64,000 nucleotides of DNA from Pseudomonadota bacterium (lineage in GTDB: Bacteria; Chloroflexota; UBA6077; JAJPGT01): positions 62,001 to 126,000 of the forward strand of contig JAJPGT010000088.1 in NCBI GenBank assembly GCA_021325655.1, read 5' to 3'. A model generated the notes under the pieces. The model worked only from the letters and a program-made list of their open reading frames with translations, was not told the DNA's origin and ran no database searches. Below, piece after piece: positions 42,576-52,809 of the stretch. Each line of letters starts with the position of its first letter. The stretch's first letter is position 1. The translations under genes were made by a program, and so were the position numbers.

Positions 42576-43361
42576 TCAGCACCTCCAAGAGGGGTTGTAG
42601 TCCACGCCGACGAGCATCAAGCCAGCCGCCGGCGCGCACGGACCCGCCAGCCGCCGGTCACGGCTGCGCAGGATGGCCGCGAAGTCCTGGACCGCCAGCT
42701 TGTGGCGCCCGACATCCAGTAACGTGCCGACGATCGTGCGCACCATGTGGCGCAGGAAGGCGTTCGCAACGATGTCGAAGGTCAGCAACGGTCCAGCCGC
42801 GCTCCACTCGGCCCGCTCCACCGTGCGGGTGGTGCTGCGCACCGCCCCCGCGTCCCGGCCCAGCCCGCCGACGAAGGCGCGGAAGTCGTGGGTGCCCACC
42901 AGCGTCTCGGCCGCCTGGTTCATAGCCATCACGTCCAGCGGCGTCCGAACGTGGTGGACCATGTGGCGCCGCCAGACGCAGGGAAGCGGGTGGTTCCAGA
43001 CGGAGTAGCGGTAGCGGCGCCGGCAGGCGCCCCGCCGGGCGTCGAAATCGAGCGGCATCTCGCGGGCATCGGTCACGACGACGTCGTCCGGCAGGCGGGC
43101 ATTGCACGCTCGCTGGAGCGCGGCGGGCGCCAGCAGGGAGGTGGTGCGAAACGACACCACCTGTCCCCGCGCGTGCACCCCGCTGTCGGTCCGCGCTGCC
43201 GCGGTGACGCGGATCGGCTCCCCCAGCACCGACTGGAGCGCCTCTTCGAGCACGCCCTGCACGGTTCGGCGCGCCGGCTGCAGCCCGAAGCCAGCAAAGC
43301 ACGTCCCGTCATAGTCCAGCCACAGCGCAAGCCTGCGTATCACCGGTCTCAGCATACCCAC
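42576..43361 (-). CDS. truA: tRNA pseudouridine(38-40) synthase TruA
   Basis: 261 residues or slightly fewer, depending on which of GTG 43361, ATG 43355 or GTG 43343 is used. [27 protein letters not shown] starts the fold. The catalytic aspartate lies in [25 protein letters not shown] and [17 protein letters not shown] complete the profile. It modifies the anticodon stem-loop of many tRNAs. Its position between rplQ and rplM is common in Gram-positive-type ribosomal clusters. Confidence 0.95.
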   Translation of the reverse strand: MGMLRPVIRRLALWLDYDGTCFAGFGLQPARRTVQGVLEEALQSVLGEPIRVTAAARTDSGVHARGQVVSFRTTSLLAPAALQRACNARLPDDVVVTDAREMPLDFDARRGACRRRYRYSVWNHPLPCVWRRHMVHHVRTPLDVMAMNQAAETLVGTHDFRAFVGGLGRDAGAVRSTTRTVERAEWSAAGPLLTFDIVANAFLRHMVRTIVGTLLDVGRHKLAVQDFAAILRSRDRRLAGPCAPAAGLMLVGVDYNPSWRC

Positions 43362-43379
43362 CCGCTCGACGGCGCCACG

Positions 43380-43733
43380 CTACTGCACCAGCTCGATCTG
43401 GGCCATCATCGCGCCGTCACCCCGGCGCGGGCCGAGCTTTACGATGCGGGTGTAGCCGCCGTTGCGGTCGGCGAAGCGGGGGGCGACGTCGGTCATCAGC
43501 TTGGCCGCGACCGCCTCGTCGTAGAGCCGGGCGCTCACCAGCCGCCGAGAATACAGGTCGCCGCGGCGGGCAATGGTGATGAGCTTCTCTACTTCGCGGC
43601 GCAGCTCCTCGGCCTTCACCTGAGTGGTGCGAATCCGCTCGTGGCGCACCAGATCGGTCATTAGATTACGCAGCAGCGCCGAACGGTGGTCCGCCGGACG
43701 GCTCAGCCGGCGCTGGTTCATTCGATGACGCAT
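43380..43733 (-). CDS. rplQ: 50S ribosomal protein L17
   Basis: 117 residues, short bacterial form. [20 protein letters not shown] at the N-terminus and [19 protein letters not shown] near the end are diagnostic. It begins two bases after the rpoA stop, as is usual for rpoA-rplQ. Confidence 0.96.
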   Translation of the reverse strand: MRHRMNQRRLSRPADHRSALLRNLMTDLVRHERIRTTQVKAEELRREVEKLITIARRGDLYSRRLVSARLYDEAVAAKLMTDVAPRFADRNGGYTRIVKLGPRRGDGAMMAQIELVQ

Positions 43734-43735
43734 GG

Positions 43736-44803
43736 CTACTCTTCCTCGTCGTCGGTATCGCCCTCGTCGTCAAAGTCGAACGAGGACTCGTCGTATACCG
43801 CGAGATCGCTACCCGGCTCTTCCTCGTCCTCTTCCTCGGCCCCGCCCGTGGGCGCCGGCGCGCCTGCCTGCGCCTCTTCCTCGGTAAGGAAGCCATGCTG
43901 CCGCAGCTTTTCGCGCAGCTCCTGCAGCGACTTCTGCCCGAAGTTGCGCAGCGCCAGCAGCTCGTCCTCGCTCATCTGGAGGATCTGCCCAACCTTGGTG
44001 ATCTGCGAGCGCTTCAGGCAGTTGTACGTCCGCTGCGACAGCTCGAGCGCCTCGATCGGCATGTCGCGCGCCGCCGCCGGCACCGTGCCAGCAGCGATCG
44101 ACGGCTTCTGATCGCGGCGGCCGGGCTGGGTGAGATCGTGGAAGATGCTGAACGCCTCGATGAGCGCATCCGTGGCCATGCCAAGCGCCTCGACCGGAGT
44201 AACGGTCCCATCGGTCTGGATCTCAAGAGTCAGCCGATCCAGGTCGGTGCGCGCGCCGACACGCGCCGGTTCGACGGAGTAGTTCACCCGTCGGACCGGG
44301 GTAAACACTGCGTCGATGGGGATCACTCCCAGCGCCGGCGGCTCGCGGCCATCGGCCGGGACGTACCCTGTTCCGCGCTCCACCGTCAGCTCCAGCTCCA
44401 GCCGCGTCTCGCCACTGTCAAGCGTCGCCAGGTGGAGCTCGGGGTTCACCACCTCGATATCGCTGGTGTAGATCAGGTCGGCGGCGGTGACCACGCCCGG
44501 CCCTGTCGCCATCAGCCGCATCACCACTGGCTGATCACTGTGGCTGCGCAGCCGGAGCTGCTTCAGATTCAGGATCAGCTCGGTGGTGTCTTCCTTGACC
44601 CCGGGAATCGTAGCAAACTCGTGGTACACGCCTTCGATCTTGACCGCGGTGACGGCGGCGCCAGGCAGCGAGGACAGCAGAACGCGCCGCAGCGCGTTGC
44701 CGAGCGTCAACCCGAAGCCGCGTGGAAGCGGCTCCACCTGGAAGCGTCCGAAATCCTGTGCTGTTTGAAGTGCTTCAATGCGTGGAGCAAGGTTCTCAGC
44801 CAT
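43736..44803 (-). CDS. rpoA: RNA polymerase alpha subunit
   Basis: 355 residues, longer than the usual 315-330. The N-terminal dimerisation domain contains [21 protein letters not shown]. The C-terminal domain (about 245-315) has [17 protein letters not shown] and [16 protein letters not shown], the DNA- and UP-element-binding helices. Beyond it lies an extra acidic tail at about residues 322-355 with almost twenty Asp/Glu. The rpsD-rpoA gap (93 bases) has a CCTGGCC-type palindrome that could be a leader structure. Confidence 0.96.
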   Translation of the reverse strand: MAENLAPRIEALQTAQDFGRFQVEPLPRGFGLTLGNALRRVLLSSLPGAAVTAVKIEGVYHEFATIPGVKEDTTELILNLKQLRLRSHSDQPVVMRLMATGPGVVTAADLIYTSDIEVVNPELHLATLDSGETRLELELTVERGTGYVPADGREPPALGVIPIDAVFTPVRRVNYSVEPARVGARTDLDRLTLEIQTDGTVTPVEALGMATDALIEAFSIFHDLTQPGRRDQKPSIAAGTVPAAARDMPIEALELSQRTYNCLKRSQITKVGQILQMSEDELLALRNFGQKSLQELREKLRQHGFLTEEEAQAGAPAPTGGAEEEDEEEPGSDLAVYDESSFDFDDEGDTDDEEE

Positions 44804-44819
44804 TGTCGTGTCTCCTCTC

Positions 44820-44856
44820 CCTGGCCAGGCCAGGCCCTGCCATCCATCCCTGGCCT
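44820..44856 (-). promoter_or_regulatory. Alternative hairpins in the rpsD-rpoA spacer
   Basis: A 10-base palindrome CCTGGCCAGG (44820-44829) overlaps one arm of a second stem, AGGCCAGG (44827-44834) with CCTGGCCT (44849-44856). The two cannot form fully at once. They lie 17-53 bases upstream of the rpoA ATG. Function inferred only from position. Confidence 0.35.
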
Positions 44857-44896
44857 CCCCGGTCGTCAGAGCCCGCGTCGTGCCCGGACGGGGCCG

Positions 44897-45523
44897 CTAG
44901 CGCGAGTAGTACTCCACTACCAGCGCCTCATTGATGTTGACATCGATCTCATCGCGACTGGGCATGCTGAGAACCCGTCCGGTCAGCGTCTCCGGGTCGA
45001 TCTGCAGCCAACGCGGCACACTCTTCCGACCAATGGTGTCGCGGACCGTGGCGAAATACTCGCTATCGCGGCTGTTGGGATGCACGCTGATCACATCGCC
45101 CGGCTTCACCCGCGCCGAGGGGATGTCAGTGCGGCGGCCATTGAGGACGATGTGCCCGTGCCGCACGATCTGGCGCGCCTGGGCGCGCGAATCGGCCAGC
45201 CCGAGCCGGTACACCACGTTGTCGAGGCGCGTTTCCAGAATCTGGAGCAGGTTCTGTCCGGTCATCCCTGGTCGGCGCTCCGCCTCCTCGAAATGCCGGC
45301 GGAACTGTCGCTCCAGAATCCCGTAGATCGCCCGCGCCTTCTGCTTCTCGCGCAGCTGCGCGCCGTATTCGGACAGCTTGCGGCGCCGCTGCCCGTGCTG
45401 GCCGGGCGGATAGGGGCGGCGCTCCACGGCGCACTTCGGCCCAAAACAGCGCTCGCCCTTCAAAAACAGCTTCAGGCCGTGGCGCCGGCAGATCCGGCAT
45501 ACCGGCCCGGTGTATCGAGCCAT
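44897..45523 (-). CDS. rpsD: 30S ribosomal protein S4
   Basis: 208 residues. The N-terminus has a four-cysteine zinc site ([13 protein letters not shown], then [12 protein letters not shown]), the C+ form. [22 protein letters not shown] and the S4 RNA-binding domain ([20 protein letters not shown]) follow. S4 nucleates 30S assembly. It precedes rpoA as in the E. coli alpha operon. Confidence 0.97.
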   Translation of the reverse strand: MARYTGPVCRICRRHGLKLFLKGERCFGPKCAVERRPYPPGQHGQRRRKLSEYGAQLREKQKARAIYGILERQFRRHFEEAERRPGMTGQNLLQILETRLDNVVYRLGLADSRAQARQIVRHGHIVLNGRRTDIPSARVKPGDVISVHPNSRDSEYFATVRDTIGRKSVPRWLQIDPETLTGRVLSMPSRDEIDVNINEALVVEYYSR

Positions 45524-45580
45524 GAAACCTCCTCTTCTTCGAGCGCAGCGTTCCCAGCGAGCGGAGCGCGCGCCGCGCCC

Positions 45581-45979
45581 CTAGACGCGGCGCTTCTTGG
45601 GCGGGCGGCAGCCGTTGTGCGGGATCGGTGTCACGTCGACGATCGCCTCCACCCCCAGCCCGGCGGCCTGAAGGGAGCGGATCGCGGCCTCGCGCCCGGC
45701 CCCGGGCCCTTTGACGTACACGTCAACCGCGCGCATGCCATGCTCCATCGCCTTTCGCGCCGCGTTCTCCGCGGCCAGGCCGGCGGCGTAGGGGGTGCTC
45801 TTGCGCGATCCTTTGAACCCGACCGAGCCCGAGCTTGCCCAGGTCAGCACGTTGCCCTGGGGATCGGTGATCGTGACGATGGTATTGTTGAAGCTCGCCT
45901 GCACGTAAGCGTTGCCGCGCGGCACATTCTTGCGCTCGCGCCGCCTGCCACGGGCTGCGGGCCGTCTCCTCTCTGCCAT
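45581..45979 (-). CDS. rpsK: 30S ribosomal protein S11
   Basis: 132 residues. [41 protein letters not shown] and the C-terminal [16 protein letters not shown] are diagnostic. It lies on the 30S platform contacting mRNA upstream of the P site. Confidence 0.97.
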   Translation of the reverse strand: MAERRRPAARGRRRERKNVPRGNAYVQASFNNTIVTITDPQGNVLTWASSGSVGFKGSRKSTPYAAGLAAENAARKAMEHGMRAVDVYVKGPGAGREAAIRSLQAAGLGVEAIVDVTPIPHNGCRPPKKRRV

Positions 45980-46071
45980 GCTCTTCCCGTTCGTCTCACA
46001 CCCGCTTGCCGGAGCCGCGCGAGCAGCCGGAGCCAGGCTGTCGGCGACGAATCCGGGCCAGGGGCGCAGTA

Positions 46072-46455
46072 TTACTTCTTGGCCGAGGCCTTCTTGCGCC
46101 CGGCTACCGTCTTGCGCGGCCCCTTGCGCGTGCGCGCGTTGGTCCGGGTGCGCTGTCCGCGTACGGGGAGGTTCCGCCGGTGGCGCAGCCCGCGATAGCT
46201 GCCGATCTCGATCAGCCGCTTGATGTTGAGGTTCACCTCGCGCCGCAGATCGCCCTCGACAGTGTACTCCCGGTCGATGACCTCGCGCAGTCGATTGACC
46301 TCTTCCTCCGTCAGATCCCTCACGCGCGTGTTCGGATTGACGTTCGTGCGCGCCAGGATCTGCCGACTCGTGGTCGGGCCGATGCCGTAGATCCTGGTCA
46401 GCGCGATCTCCACGCGCTCGTCACGCGGGATATCGACACCAGCAATGCGGGCCAT
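46072..46455 (-). CDS. rpsM: 30S ribosomal protein S13
   Basis: 127 residues. [33 protein letters not shown] and the basic tail [17 protein letters not shown], which contacts P-site tRNA, identify it. First gene of the alpha cluster proper; 111 bases separate it from rpmJ. Confidence 0.97.
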   Translation of the reverse strand: MARIAGVDIPRDERVEIALTRIYGIGPTTSRQILARTNVNPNTRVRDLTEEEVNRLREVIDREYTVEGDLRREVNLNIKRLIEIGSYRGLRHRRNLPVRGQRTRTNARTRKGPRKTVAGRKKASAKK

Positions 46456-46566
46456 GATGCTCCAATCTCGTTTCAGGATCCGGTCGCCTCAACACGACTC
46501 CGATCAGCGCAGCGCTCCAGCCTGCCATCCCGCGCTCGCGAAACGGGCGGCGCAAGCGGCAGGCCA

Positions 46567-46683
46567 TTAGCCCTGCCGCTGCTTGTGCTTCGGGTTGACG
46601 CTGCAGATCACCATGATCACGCCGTGGCGGCGAATCACCTTGCACCGCTCGCAGCGCGGCTTGACCGACGCTCGGACTTTCAC
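46567..46683 (-). CDS. rpmJ: 50S ribosomal protein L36
   Basis: 38 residues from GTG 46683 to TAA 46567, short enough to be missed by length cut-offs. It begins [19 protein letters not shown] and carries the zinc pattern C-x2-C-x12-C-x4-H (CERC, then ICSVNPKH), so it is the zinc-binding form. Its place between infA and rpsM is canonical. Confidence 0.95.
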   Translation of the reverse strand: MKVRASVKPRCERCKVIRRHGVIMVICSVNPKHKQRQG

Positions 46684-46752
46684 CGGTTCTTCTCCCCACA
46701 CGCCAAAGCACGCTCCGACAGCCGCGTCGGGGCGCGCTTCGCTCGATCTCTG

Positions 46753-46989
46753 TTAGCTCCGTGCCGCGCGCACGTGCGAGACGATCCGGCCGCGACTACG
46801 GTCGAAGGGTGACAGCCGGACCCGGACTTCATCGCCGGGAACCACGCGAGGAACATTCACACGCAGCGCATCGGAGAGATGCGCCAGCAGCGTCCTTCCG
46901 CCCGGGAGCACGACCTCGTAGAGCGCGTTCGGTAGCACCCGCGCTACCGTCCCGCTCACCTCATCACCGCGCTCCACCGGCCTTCCCAT
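46753..46989 (-). CDS. infA: Translation initiation factor IF-1
   Basis: 78 residues, a single OB fold: GTVARVLPNALYEVVLPGG, LLAHLSDALRVNVPRVVPGD and LSPFDRSRGRIV. The sequence is more divergent than usual (MGRPVERGDEV in place of MAKEE-type starts) but intact. It follows adk directly; map, commonly between them, is absent. A TACAAT at 47023-47028 may provide an internal promoter. Confidence 0.94.
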   Translation of the reverse strand: MGRPVERGDEVSGTVARVLPNALYEVVLPGGRTLLAHLSDALRVNVPRVVPGDEVRVRLSPFDRSRGRIVSHVRAARS

Positions 46990-47022
46990 CGCTCGACGGC
47001 ACGCACGGCAGCAGCGCCTTGC

Positions 47023-47028
47023 ATTGTA
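47023..47028 (-). promoter_or_regulatory. Possible internal -10 element before infA
   Basis: TACAAT on the minus strand in the adk-infA gap, one mismatch from consensus, without a clear -35. It could give extra transcription of infA and the alpha cluster. Confidence 0.3.
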
Positions 47029-47038
47029 CCAAACTCGT

Positions 47039-47704
47039 CTACCTGTGTGCCTGTGCGAGGGTCTCCTCGACCGCGGCCACGATCTCGCTCGCCACGTCCT
47101 TCACACTCTGGTCGCCATTAACCTCGCGCAGAACACCGCGCTGCCGGTAGTACTCGATCACCGGAACCGTCTTGCGGAAGTATTCGTCCAGCCGCGCGCG
47201 GACCACGTCCGGCCGATCGTCTGATCGCTGCGTCAACTGGCCCCCGCAGCGGTCGCAGGTGCCACGCTTCAGTGGCGCGTTCTCACCCGCCCCATACACC
47301 GCGTTGCAGTTCGGGCAATGCCAGCGGGAATCCAGTCGCGCGATCAGCACCGAGTCTTTCACGTCCAGATAGATCGCAAGGTCGATCCGCTTGCCCGTCT
47401 CCTCCAGCGCCGCGTCGAGCGCCTGCGCCTGGGCCAGGGTGCGAGGGAAGCCATCCAGTATCACACCGCGCATCAGCCCCTGCCGGCTGAGCGCCTCGCG
47501 AACCATCGCGACCGTGACGGAATCTGGGACAAGCTCGCCGCGGTCCAGGTAGTCCTGAACCAGCATTCCGAGCGGAGTGCGCTCCCGCACCGCCGCGCGG
47601 AACAGATCACCGGTCGACAGATGCAGCAGACCCAATTCCGCCGAGACGATCTTGGCCTGCGTCCCCTTCCCCGAGCCCGGTGCCCCAAGCAGCACGACAA
47701 ACAC
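47039..47704 (-). CDS. adk: Adenylate kinase
   Basis: 221 residues from GTG 47704, decided by AAAGGAGG five bases upstream. Longer readings would run into secY. Walker A is GAPGSGKGTQAK at residues 7-18. The LID domain has a four-cysteine zinc site (CPNCNAVYG and CDRCGGQL), the Gram-positive and thermophile form. GFPRTLAQAQALD carries the AMP-site arginine. It interconverts ATP, ADP and AMP, and follows secY as in many bacteria. Confidence 0.96.
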   Translation of the reverse strand: MFVVLLGAPGSGKGTQAKIVSAELGLLHLSTGDLFRAAVRERTPLGMLVQDYLDRGELVPDSVTVAMVREALSRQGLMRGVILDGFPRTLAQAQALDAALEETGKRIDLAIYLDVKDSVLIARLDSRWHCPNCNAVYGAGENAPLKRGTCDRCGGQLTQRSDDRPDVVRARLDEYFRKTVPVIEYYRQRGVLREVNGDQSVKDVASEIVAAVEETLAQAHR

Positions 47705-47783
47705 GCACGCCTCCTTTGGCGTTGGCTGGTCAGACAGCTCTGGGTCCGCCATGGCCCCAGAGCGCCGATCGTCCGACCGCGCG

Positions 47784-49085
47784 TTAGCGGATGAATCCAC
47801 GATAGTTGCGCATGAGCAGCTGGGCTTCCAGCTGCCGCATGGTATCCAGTGCTACACCGACTACGATCAGAAACGCCGTCGCGGACAACGTCAGGGCCTG
47901 AACCCCCGTGATGGCGCGCGCAATCACCGGGAGCACCGCCACGATGCCAAGGAAGAGAGCGCCCGCGAGTGTAATCCGCGTCAGCACCTTGAGCAGGTAC
48001 TCCGCGGTGGGCCTCCCAGGCCGAATCCCAGGGACGAACCCCCCCTGCTTCTGGAGATTCTCGGCGATATTCTGCTGCTGGAAGATGACCAGAGTGTAAA
48101 AGAACGTGAACCCGACCACCATCAGGAAGTACAGCACCCAGTACACAGGGCTGGTGCCTGCCTGGAAGGTGGTGTAGATCCAGTTGGCGATCGTCCTCAC
48201 GGTCTCGTTCTGGACGCCCAGGAAGTAACCGGCGACGACACTGGGGAACAGCAGGATGGACTGGGCGAAGATCAGCGGGATCATCCCCGCCGAGTTCACC
48301 TTCAGCGGGATGTGGGTGGTCTGCCCGCCGTACATCCGGTTGCCACGAATCCGCTTGGCCACCTGGACTGGGATTCGCCGCACCCCCTCGTAGACGTACA
48401 CAATCGCCGCCACCGTAACTACGGCAAGCAGGGCGAACAGCAGGAGGGTGAACAGCCCGCTTCCCCCGGCAATCGCCTGCCCGACATAGGGTGGTAGGCG
48501 GGCCACAATGCCACCAAAGATGATGATCGAGATCCCGTTGCCGATCCCGTACTGGGTGATCAGCTCCCCGATCCAGATCAACAGCACCGTGCCGGCCGTC
48601 ATCGTGATGATGATCGCCAGCGTCCCCAGTGGATTCACCCCAAAGCCGAAGTCCTTGATGATCGGCTGTGGCGCGCTCGCATTGAGCAGGTTCGGGGTGC
48701 CCCAGGCCTGGAGGGCAGCCAGCGGCACCGTCAGCCAGTGCGTGTACTGGTTGATCTTGTTGCGGCCGGACTCCCCCTCTTTGGTCAGCTCGGTGAGCTG
48801 CGGGATGATCGGCACCAGGAGCTGCATGATGATCGAGGCGGTGATGTACGGATACACGCCCATCGCGGCGATGGAGAAGGTAGACATCGCCCCGCCGCTG
48901 AACAGATCCAGCAGCCCCACGAGCTGGTTGGTCTGGAACAGGCGGGTCAGCGCCTCGGCATCTGCGCCGGGCACGGGCACATGGGCAATGAAGCGGAACA
49001 CCGCCAGCAAAAACGCGGTGAACAGCAGCTTCCGGCGCAGGTCCGGCAGCTGCCAGGCGCTGACCAGGGCGTTAATCAGTTCCAA
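47784..49085 (-). CDS. secY: Protein translocase subunit SecY
   Basis: 433 residues with ten transmembrane helices, the channel of the Sec translocon. The N-terminus has [25 protein letters not shown], the plug region is [20 protein letters not shown], and [31 protein letters not shown] and INSAG-like [13 protein letters not shown] follow. The start is TTG 49085, 14 bases inside the rplO frame, preceded by an AGGTGG. Position after rplO and before adk is canonical. Confidence 0.96.
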   Translation of the reverse strand: MELINALVSAWQLPDLRRKLLFTAFLLAVFRFIAHVPVPGADAEALTRLFQTNQLVGLLDLFSGGAMSTFSIAAMGVYPYITASIIMQLLVPIIPQLTELTKEGESGRNKINQYTHWLTVPLAALQAWGTPNLLNASAPQPIIKDFGFGVNPLGTLAIIITMTAGTVLLIWIGELITQYGIGNGISIIIFGGIVARLPPYVGQAIAGGSGLFTLLLFALLAVVTVAAIVYVYEGVRRIPVQVAKRIRGNRMYGGQTTHIPLKVNSAGMIPLIFAQSILLFPSVVAGYFLGVQNETVRTIANWIYTTFQAGTSPVYWVLYFLMVVGFTFFYTLVIFQQQNIAENLQKQGGFVPGIRPGRPTAEYLLKVLTRITLAGALFLGIVAVLPVIARAITGVQALTLSATAFLIVVGVALDTMRQLEAQLLMRNYRGFIR

Positions 49086-49518
49086 GCAGTTCCACCTTTC
49101 CCCCCGCGGCTTCGATCTTCTGGCGCGCGGAGGCGGAGAAGCGATAGGCGCGCACCGTCAGCGGGACACTAATCTCGCCGTCGCCGAGGATCTTGTAGCG
49201 CTCGCGCTCCGAATCGATCAGCCCGGCCGCGAGCAGCTCCGCCGGGCCGACCTCGCCGGTGAAGCGCGCCAGGTCCCGCAGGTTCACCGGCTGGTACTCC
49301 ACCCGGAAGGGGTTGGTGAAGCCGCGGCGATAGGGCAGCCGCTTCACCAGGGGAAGCTGGCCGCCTTCGAAATACGGCGGAACACCGCCGCCGGAGCGGG
49401 CCTTCTGCCCCTTGGTTCCCCTGCCAGCCGTCTTGCCGCGACCCGAGCCATGGCCACGGCCGACCCGCCTCCGTTCCCGCCGGGCTCCAGCCGGCGGGCG
49501 TAGCTCATGCTGTTTCAT
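49072..49518 (-). CDS. rplO: 50S ribosomal protein L15
   Basis: 148 residues. [40 protein letters not shown] and [18 protein letters not shown] are diagnostic of this rRNA-binding protein. It overlaps both neighbours (rpmD and secY) by exactly 14 bases. Confidence 0.97.
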   Translation of the reverse strand: MKQHELRPPAGARRERRRVGRGHGSGRGKTAGRGTKGQKARSGGGVPPYFEGGQLPLVKRLPYRRGFTNPFRVEYQPVNLRDLARFTGEVGPAELLAAGLIDSERERYKILGDGEISVPLTVRAYRFSASARQKIEAAGGKVELLGTD

Positions 49519-49696
49519 CGTCGAGCACCTGGACGAGATGTTTCACCTTGAAGATCATGCCCCGCACCGAGGGTGAATCGGGCAGCTCCACCACGTGCTG
49601 GAGCCGCCGCAGCCCCAGGGAGCGCACGGTGTCCTTCTGATCCTTGCTGTAGCCGATGGGGCTCTTGACCAGCTTCACTCGCACAATGTTTGCCAC
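49505..49696 (-). CDS. rpmD: 50S ribosomal protein L30
   Basis: 63 residues. [20 protein letters not shown] and [20 protein letters not shown] are the conserved halves of bacterial L30. It begins two bases after rpsE. Confidence 0.96.
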   Translation of the reverse strand: MANIVRVKLVKSPIGYSKDQKDTVRSLGLRRLQHVVELPDSPSVRGMIFKVKHLVQVLDDETA

Positions 49697-49698
49697 AG

Positions 49699-50202
49699 TC
49701 AGCCCCCTGTCGCCTCAGCCGCTGGGCGCGCCCGGAGTGCTGCCAGCGCCTCGGGGTCCTTCAAGGAGGCCAGCCCCTCCACCGTCGCACGGACCACGTT
49801 GACCGGGTTGGCGCTCCCCAGGCTCTTGGTCAGAATGTCCTTGATACCGGCCGCCTCGACAACGGCGCGCACCGCACCCCCGGCGATCACCCCGGTGCCG
49901 GGAGCCGCCGGCTTCAGCAGCACCTTGGCCGCGCCGTAGTTCGCCACCAGCTCGTGCGGGATGGTGGTGCCCTTCATCGGCACGCGGATCAGCGACTTCT
50001 TGGCGCGCTCGCCACCTTTGCGGATGGCATCGGGCACCTCGTTAGCCTTGCCCAGCCCAACGCCGACCACGCCGTTGCCGTCGCCAACGACGACAACGGC
50101 GCTAAAGCTGAACCGGCGCCCGCCCTTGACCACCTTGGCGACGCGATTGACTCGCACAACCTTTTCTTCGAGCTGTAACCCTGTGGGGTCGATTCGTGCC
50201 AT
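49699..50202 (-). CDS. rpsE: 30S ribosomal protein S5
   Basis: 167 residues from ATG 50202; an ATG at 50211 is possible, but GAGG sits just before the chosen one. [20 protein letters not shown] starts the double-stranded RNA-binding domain. [17 protein letters not shown] and the C-terminal [19 protein letters not shown] are signatures. S5 acts in decoding fidelity. Confidence 0.96.
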   Translation of the reverse strand: MARIDPTGLQLEEKVVRVNRVAKVVKGGRRFSFSAVVVVGDGNGVVGVGLGKANEVPDAIRKGGERAKKSLIRVPMKGTTIPHELVANYGAAKVLLKPAAPGTGVIAGGAVRAVVEAAGIKDILTKSLGSANPVNVVRATVEGLASLKDPEALAALRARPAAEATGG

Positions 50203-50253
50203 TGCCCTCATCCTTCTCGGCCGAGCGCGGCGCCCCCGGCCCACGAAGGCTCC

Positions 50254-50616
50254 CTAAAATTCGAGACCCGCTTCACGCGCCGCCTCGGCGAGCGCTTTGA
50301 CGCGTCCATGATACCGGTAACCGCCCCGGTCGAAGACCACCTTCTGAATCCCGCGGGCCCGGGCGCGCCCCGCGACCAGCTTGCCGACCGCGCGCGAGCG
50401 CTCGGTCTTGGTCCCGTGCATCCCGCGCAGGCTCGGCTCGGTGTCGGAGGCAGCGGCCAGCGTGGTGGCGCGCGTATCATCGATCACCTGGGCGTAGATG
50501 TGGCCCAGGCTCCGGAACACGTTCAGCCGTGGCCGCTCGGGCGATCCGGACACCCGCGCTCGCACGCGTCGGTGCCGCCTCATCCGCGCCGCGCGCGTAT
50601 CTTCCTTCTTGATCAT
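50254..50616 (-). CDS. rplR: 50S ribosomal protein L18
   Basis: 120 residues. [20 protein letters not shown] and [20 protein letters not shown] are typical; the tail [20 protein letters not shown] matches the 5S rRNA-binding region. Works with L5 in the central protuberance. Confidence 0.97.
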   Translation of the reverse strand: MIKKEDTRAARMRRHRRVRARVSGSPERPRLNVFRSLGHIYAQVIDDTRATTLAAASDTEPSLRGMHGTKTERSRAVGKLVAGRARARGIQKVVFDRGGYRYHGRVKALAEAAREAGLEF

Positions 50617-50636
50617 GCTACTCTGCGTCCTCGCGG

Positions 50637-51179
50637 TTACTTCTTGCCGGCCTTACCAGCCTTGCGCCGGATCACTTCCTCGGCGTACTTGATCCCCTTA
50701 CCCTTGTACGGCTCTGGCGGGCGCACCCGGCGGATGCGCGCCGCGGTTTCGCCCACTAGCTCCTTGTCCGCCCCGGAGACGATCACTCGGTTCGTCCCCT
50801 CCACCGTCAGGGTGATCCCCGGAGGCGCGGGGAACTCGACCGGGTGCGAGAACCCCACCTGCAGGGTGATCCCGTTCGCGGTCGGGGTGGCGCGGTACCC
50901 GGTGCCGTTGATCTCCAGGCGGCGCGAGAACCCCTGCGACACCCCGATGACCATGTTCGCCAGCAGGCTGCGCGTCAGCCCGTGGAGCGCCTTGTCCTGC
51001 CGTTCATCCGAGGGCCGCTCGACCCGCAGGGTGCCATTGTCCTGAATGATCTTCATTCGCGGGTGCAGCCGGCGCGAGAGCGTTCCGCCCGGTCCCTGCA
51101 CCGTCACATAATTGCCTTCCGCCACCGTCACGCTGACCTTGTCGGGCAGCGGAATCGGCTGGCGCCCGATTCGCGACAT
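50637..51179 (-). CDS. rplF: 50S ribosomal protein L6
   Basis: 180 residues with two related domains. [20 protein letters not shown] opens the first, and the C-terminal [20 protein letters not shown] is the family signature near the sarcin-ricin loop. Confidence 0.97.
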   Translation of the reverse strand: MSRIGRQPIPLPDKVSVTVAEGNYVTVQGPGGTLSRRLHPRMKIIQDNGTLRVERPSDERQDKALHGLTRSLLANMVIGVSQGFSRRLEINGTGYRATPTANGITLQVGFSHPVEFPAPPGITLTVEGTNRVIVSGADKELVGETAARIRRVRPPEPYKGKGIKYAEEVIRRKAGKAGKK

Positions 51180-51221
51180 GCTTCCTCCCTCAGCTCGCCG
51201 GCTGGGCTCTGGCTGGCTGGC

Positions 51222-51617
51222 CTACCAGACAGCGGCCAGCACCTCGCCGCCCACGTTCAACCGGCGCGCCCGGCGGCCACTCATCACCCCCTTGGGGGTG
51301 GACATGATCGTGGTCCCAAGCCCGCCGAAGACTCGCGGGATGTCCGACGCCGGTCGGTAGACCCGCAAACCGGGGCGGCTCACTCGTCGCAGTCCCGAGA
51401 GCACCGGCTCCTTCTTGCCCACGTATTTCAGCTCGATACGCAGCATCCGGCGCGGTCCCTCGCCGTGCACGCTGATATTCTGGATATACCCCTCGTGCAG
51501 CAACACTTCCGCGATCCGCTGCTTCAGGTTCGAGTGCGGCACGTCGACGTAGGCGTGCCGCGCCACGGAGGCGTTCCGCACCCGGGTGAGCATATCCGCA
51601 ATCGGATCAGTCATCAT
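51222..51617 (-). CDS. rpsH: 30S ribosomal protein S8
   Basis: 131 residues (or 130 from the second ATG). [20 protein letters not shown] at the N-terminus and the 16S-binding [20 protein letters not shown] near the C-terminus identify it. In E. coli S8 autoregulates the spc operon at the L5 leader; no equivalent structure was identified here. Confidence 0.97.
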   Translation of the reverse strand: MMTDPIADMLTRVRNASVARHAYVDVPHSNLKQRIAEVLLHEGYIQNISVHGEGPRRMLRIELKYVGKKEPVLSGLRRVSRPGLRVYRPASDIPRVFGGLGTTIMSTPKGVMSGRRARRLNVGGEVLAAVW

Positions 51618-51638
51618 CTGGCCGTCTCTCCTCGACCG

Positions 51639-51824
51639 TTACCAGCTCGCCTTCACCACGCCCGGGATCTCCCCCCGGAGCGCAAGCTGGCGGAAGCAGA
51701 TCCGGCACAGGCCGAACTTGCGAATGTAAGCCCGCGGCCGGCCACAGATATGGCAGCGGTTGTGGCGCCGGACCGGGAAGCGCGGGGGCCGCGCCGCCTT
51801 GACAATCATCGACTTCTTCGCCAA
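51639..51824 (-). CDS. rpsZ: 30S ribosomal protein S14, type Z (zinc-binding)
   Basis: 61 residues, the short C+ form. The start is TTG 51824 ([17 protein letters not shown] follows), supported by GGAGG just upstream and by alignment to the usual MAKKSMI start. The zinc site is [20 protein letters not shown], with two CxxC pairs. No zinc-independent paralogue is in the window. Confidence 0.95.
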   Translation of the reverse strand: MAKKSMIVKAARPPRFPVRRHNRCHICGRPRAYIRKFGLCRICFRQLALRGEIPGVVKASW

Positions 51825-51864
51825 CGCTCCTCCGATGCTCGCTCGGCTTCCGCGCTCCGGCGAG

Positions 51865-52428
51865 CTAGCTCTTTGCGAACGGCATGCCCAGCAGCTCCAG
51901 CAGCCGGCGCGCCTCGGCATCGGTACGGGCGGTCGTCACCACGGTGACCTCGAGTCCCCGCACCTTGTCAATCTTGTCGTACTCGATCTCGGGAAAGATC
52001 AGTTGTTCCTTGACTCCCACGGTGTAGTTGCCGCGGCCATCGAACGACTTAGTCGGCACGCCCCGGAAATCCCGCAGGCGTGGCAGCGCCGTGTTCATGA
52101 AGCGGTCCAGGAACTCATACATGCGGGCGCCACGCAGGGTGACTGCCACCCCCACCGGCTGCCCGGCACGGAGCTTGAACGCCGCGATGCTCTTGCGCGC
52201 CCGGCGGACGATCGGCTTCTGGCCAGAGATCATCGCCAGGTCACGCACCGCGGCATCCAACGCCTTCGCGTTCTGCGTTGCCTCGCCGACCCCGATGTTC
52301 AGAACCACCTTGTCCAGCCGCGGCACCTGCATCGGGTTGGTGTACTGGAACTCTTTCATGAGCTGAGGCGCGACTTCCTGCTCATAGCGCTGGCGCAGCC
52401 GCGGCTTCTCGGGTGCTTCGATTACCAC
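51865..52428 (-). CDS. rplE: 50S ribosomal protein L5
   Basis: 187 residues. [40 protein letters not shown] and [20 protein letters not shown] are diagnostic. L5 binds 5S rRNA and contacts S13 across the subunit bridge. Confidence 0.97.
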   Translation of the reverse strand: MVIEAPEKPRLRQRYEQEVAPQLMKEFQYTNPMQVPRLDKVVLNIGVGEATQNAKALDAAVRDLAMISGQKPIVRRARKSIAAFKLRAGQPVGVAVTLRGARMYEFLDRFMNTALPRLRDFRGVPTKSFDGRGNYTVGVKEQLIFPEIEYDKIDKVRGLEVTVVTTARTDAEARRLLELLGMPFAKS

Positions 52429-52437
52429 CTGCGCCTC

Positions 52438-52755
52438 CTACACCTGCTCGCCGCACTTCTTGCAGACGCGCACCTTGGTGCCGTCTGCCAGGAAGCGATG
52501 CCCAACCCGGGTCGGCCGGCCACACTTCGGGCACACCAGCGCGAGGTTGGAGATGTGAATCGGCGCCTCCTTCTCCACGATCCCCGCCTGGGCCACCCCC
52601 TGGCGCGGCCGCATGTGCCGCTTCACGATGTTCACGCCCTGCACGCGCGCCCGGTTCTTGGCGGTCAGGATTTCCAGAATCTTGCCGCGCTTGCCACGAT
52701 CACGGCCGGCGAGCACCTGCACCGTGTCTTCTCGCTTGAGCTTGAATCCTGCCAT
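52438..52755 (-). CDS. rplX: 50S ribosomal protein L24
   Basis: 105 residues from ATG 52755 (MAGFKLKREDTVQVLAGRDR). The KOW motif is VLAGRDRGKRGKI. The C-terminus has a zinc-ribbon-like pair, CPKCGRPTRVG and CKKCGEQV, common in this protein. One of the first proteins in 50S assembly. Confidence 0.96.
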   Translation of the reverse strand: MAGFKLKREDTVQVLAGRDRGKRGKILEILTAKNRARVQGVNIVKRHMRPRQGVAQAGIVEKEAPIHISNLALVCPKCGRPTRVGHRFLADGTKVRVCKKCGEQV

Positions 52756-52809
52756 GGTAGCTACAACCCTTCCCCTGGCCTGCCAGTCCCAACGCGCCAG
52801 GCTCACGGC

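Noticed and set aside
41717-43361. Separate promoter for rplM-rpsI
   Set aside because: truA, rplM and rpsI are separated by two bases or overlap, and no -10/-35 pair was visible, so they are read as the tail of the superoperon.
43895-46198. A 767-codon plus-strand frame opposite rpoA, rpsD and rpsK
   Set aside because: Antisense to conserved ribosomal genes, low-complexity composition, no ribosome-binding site or motif.
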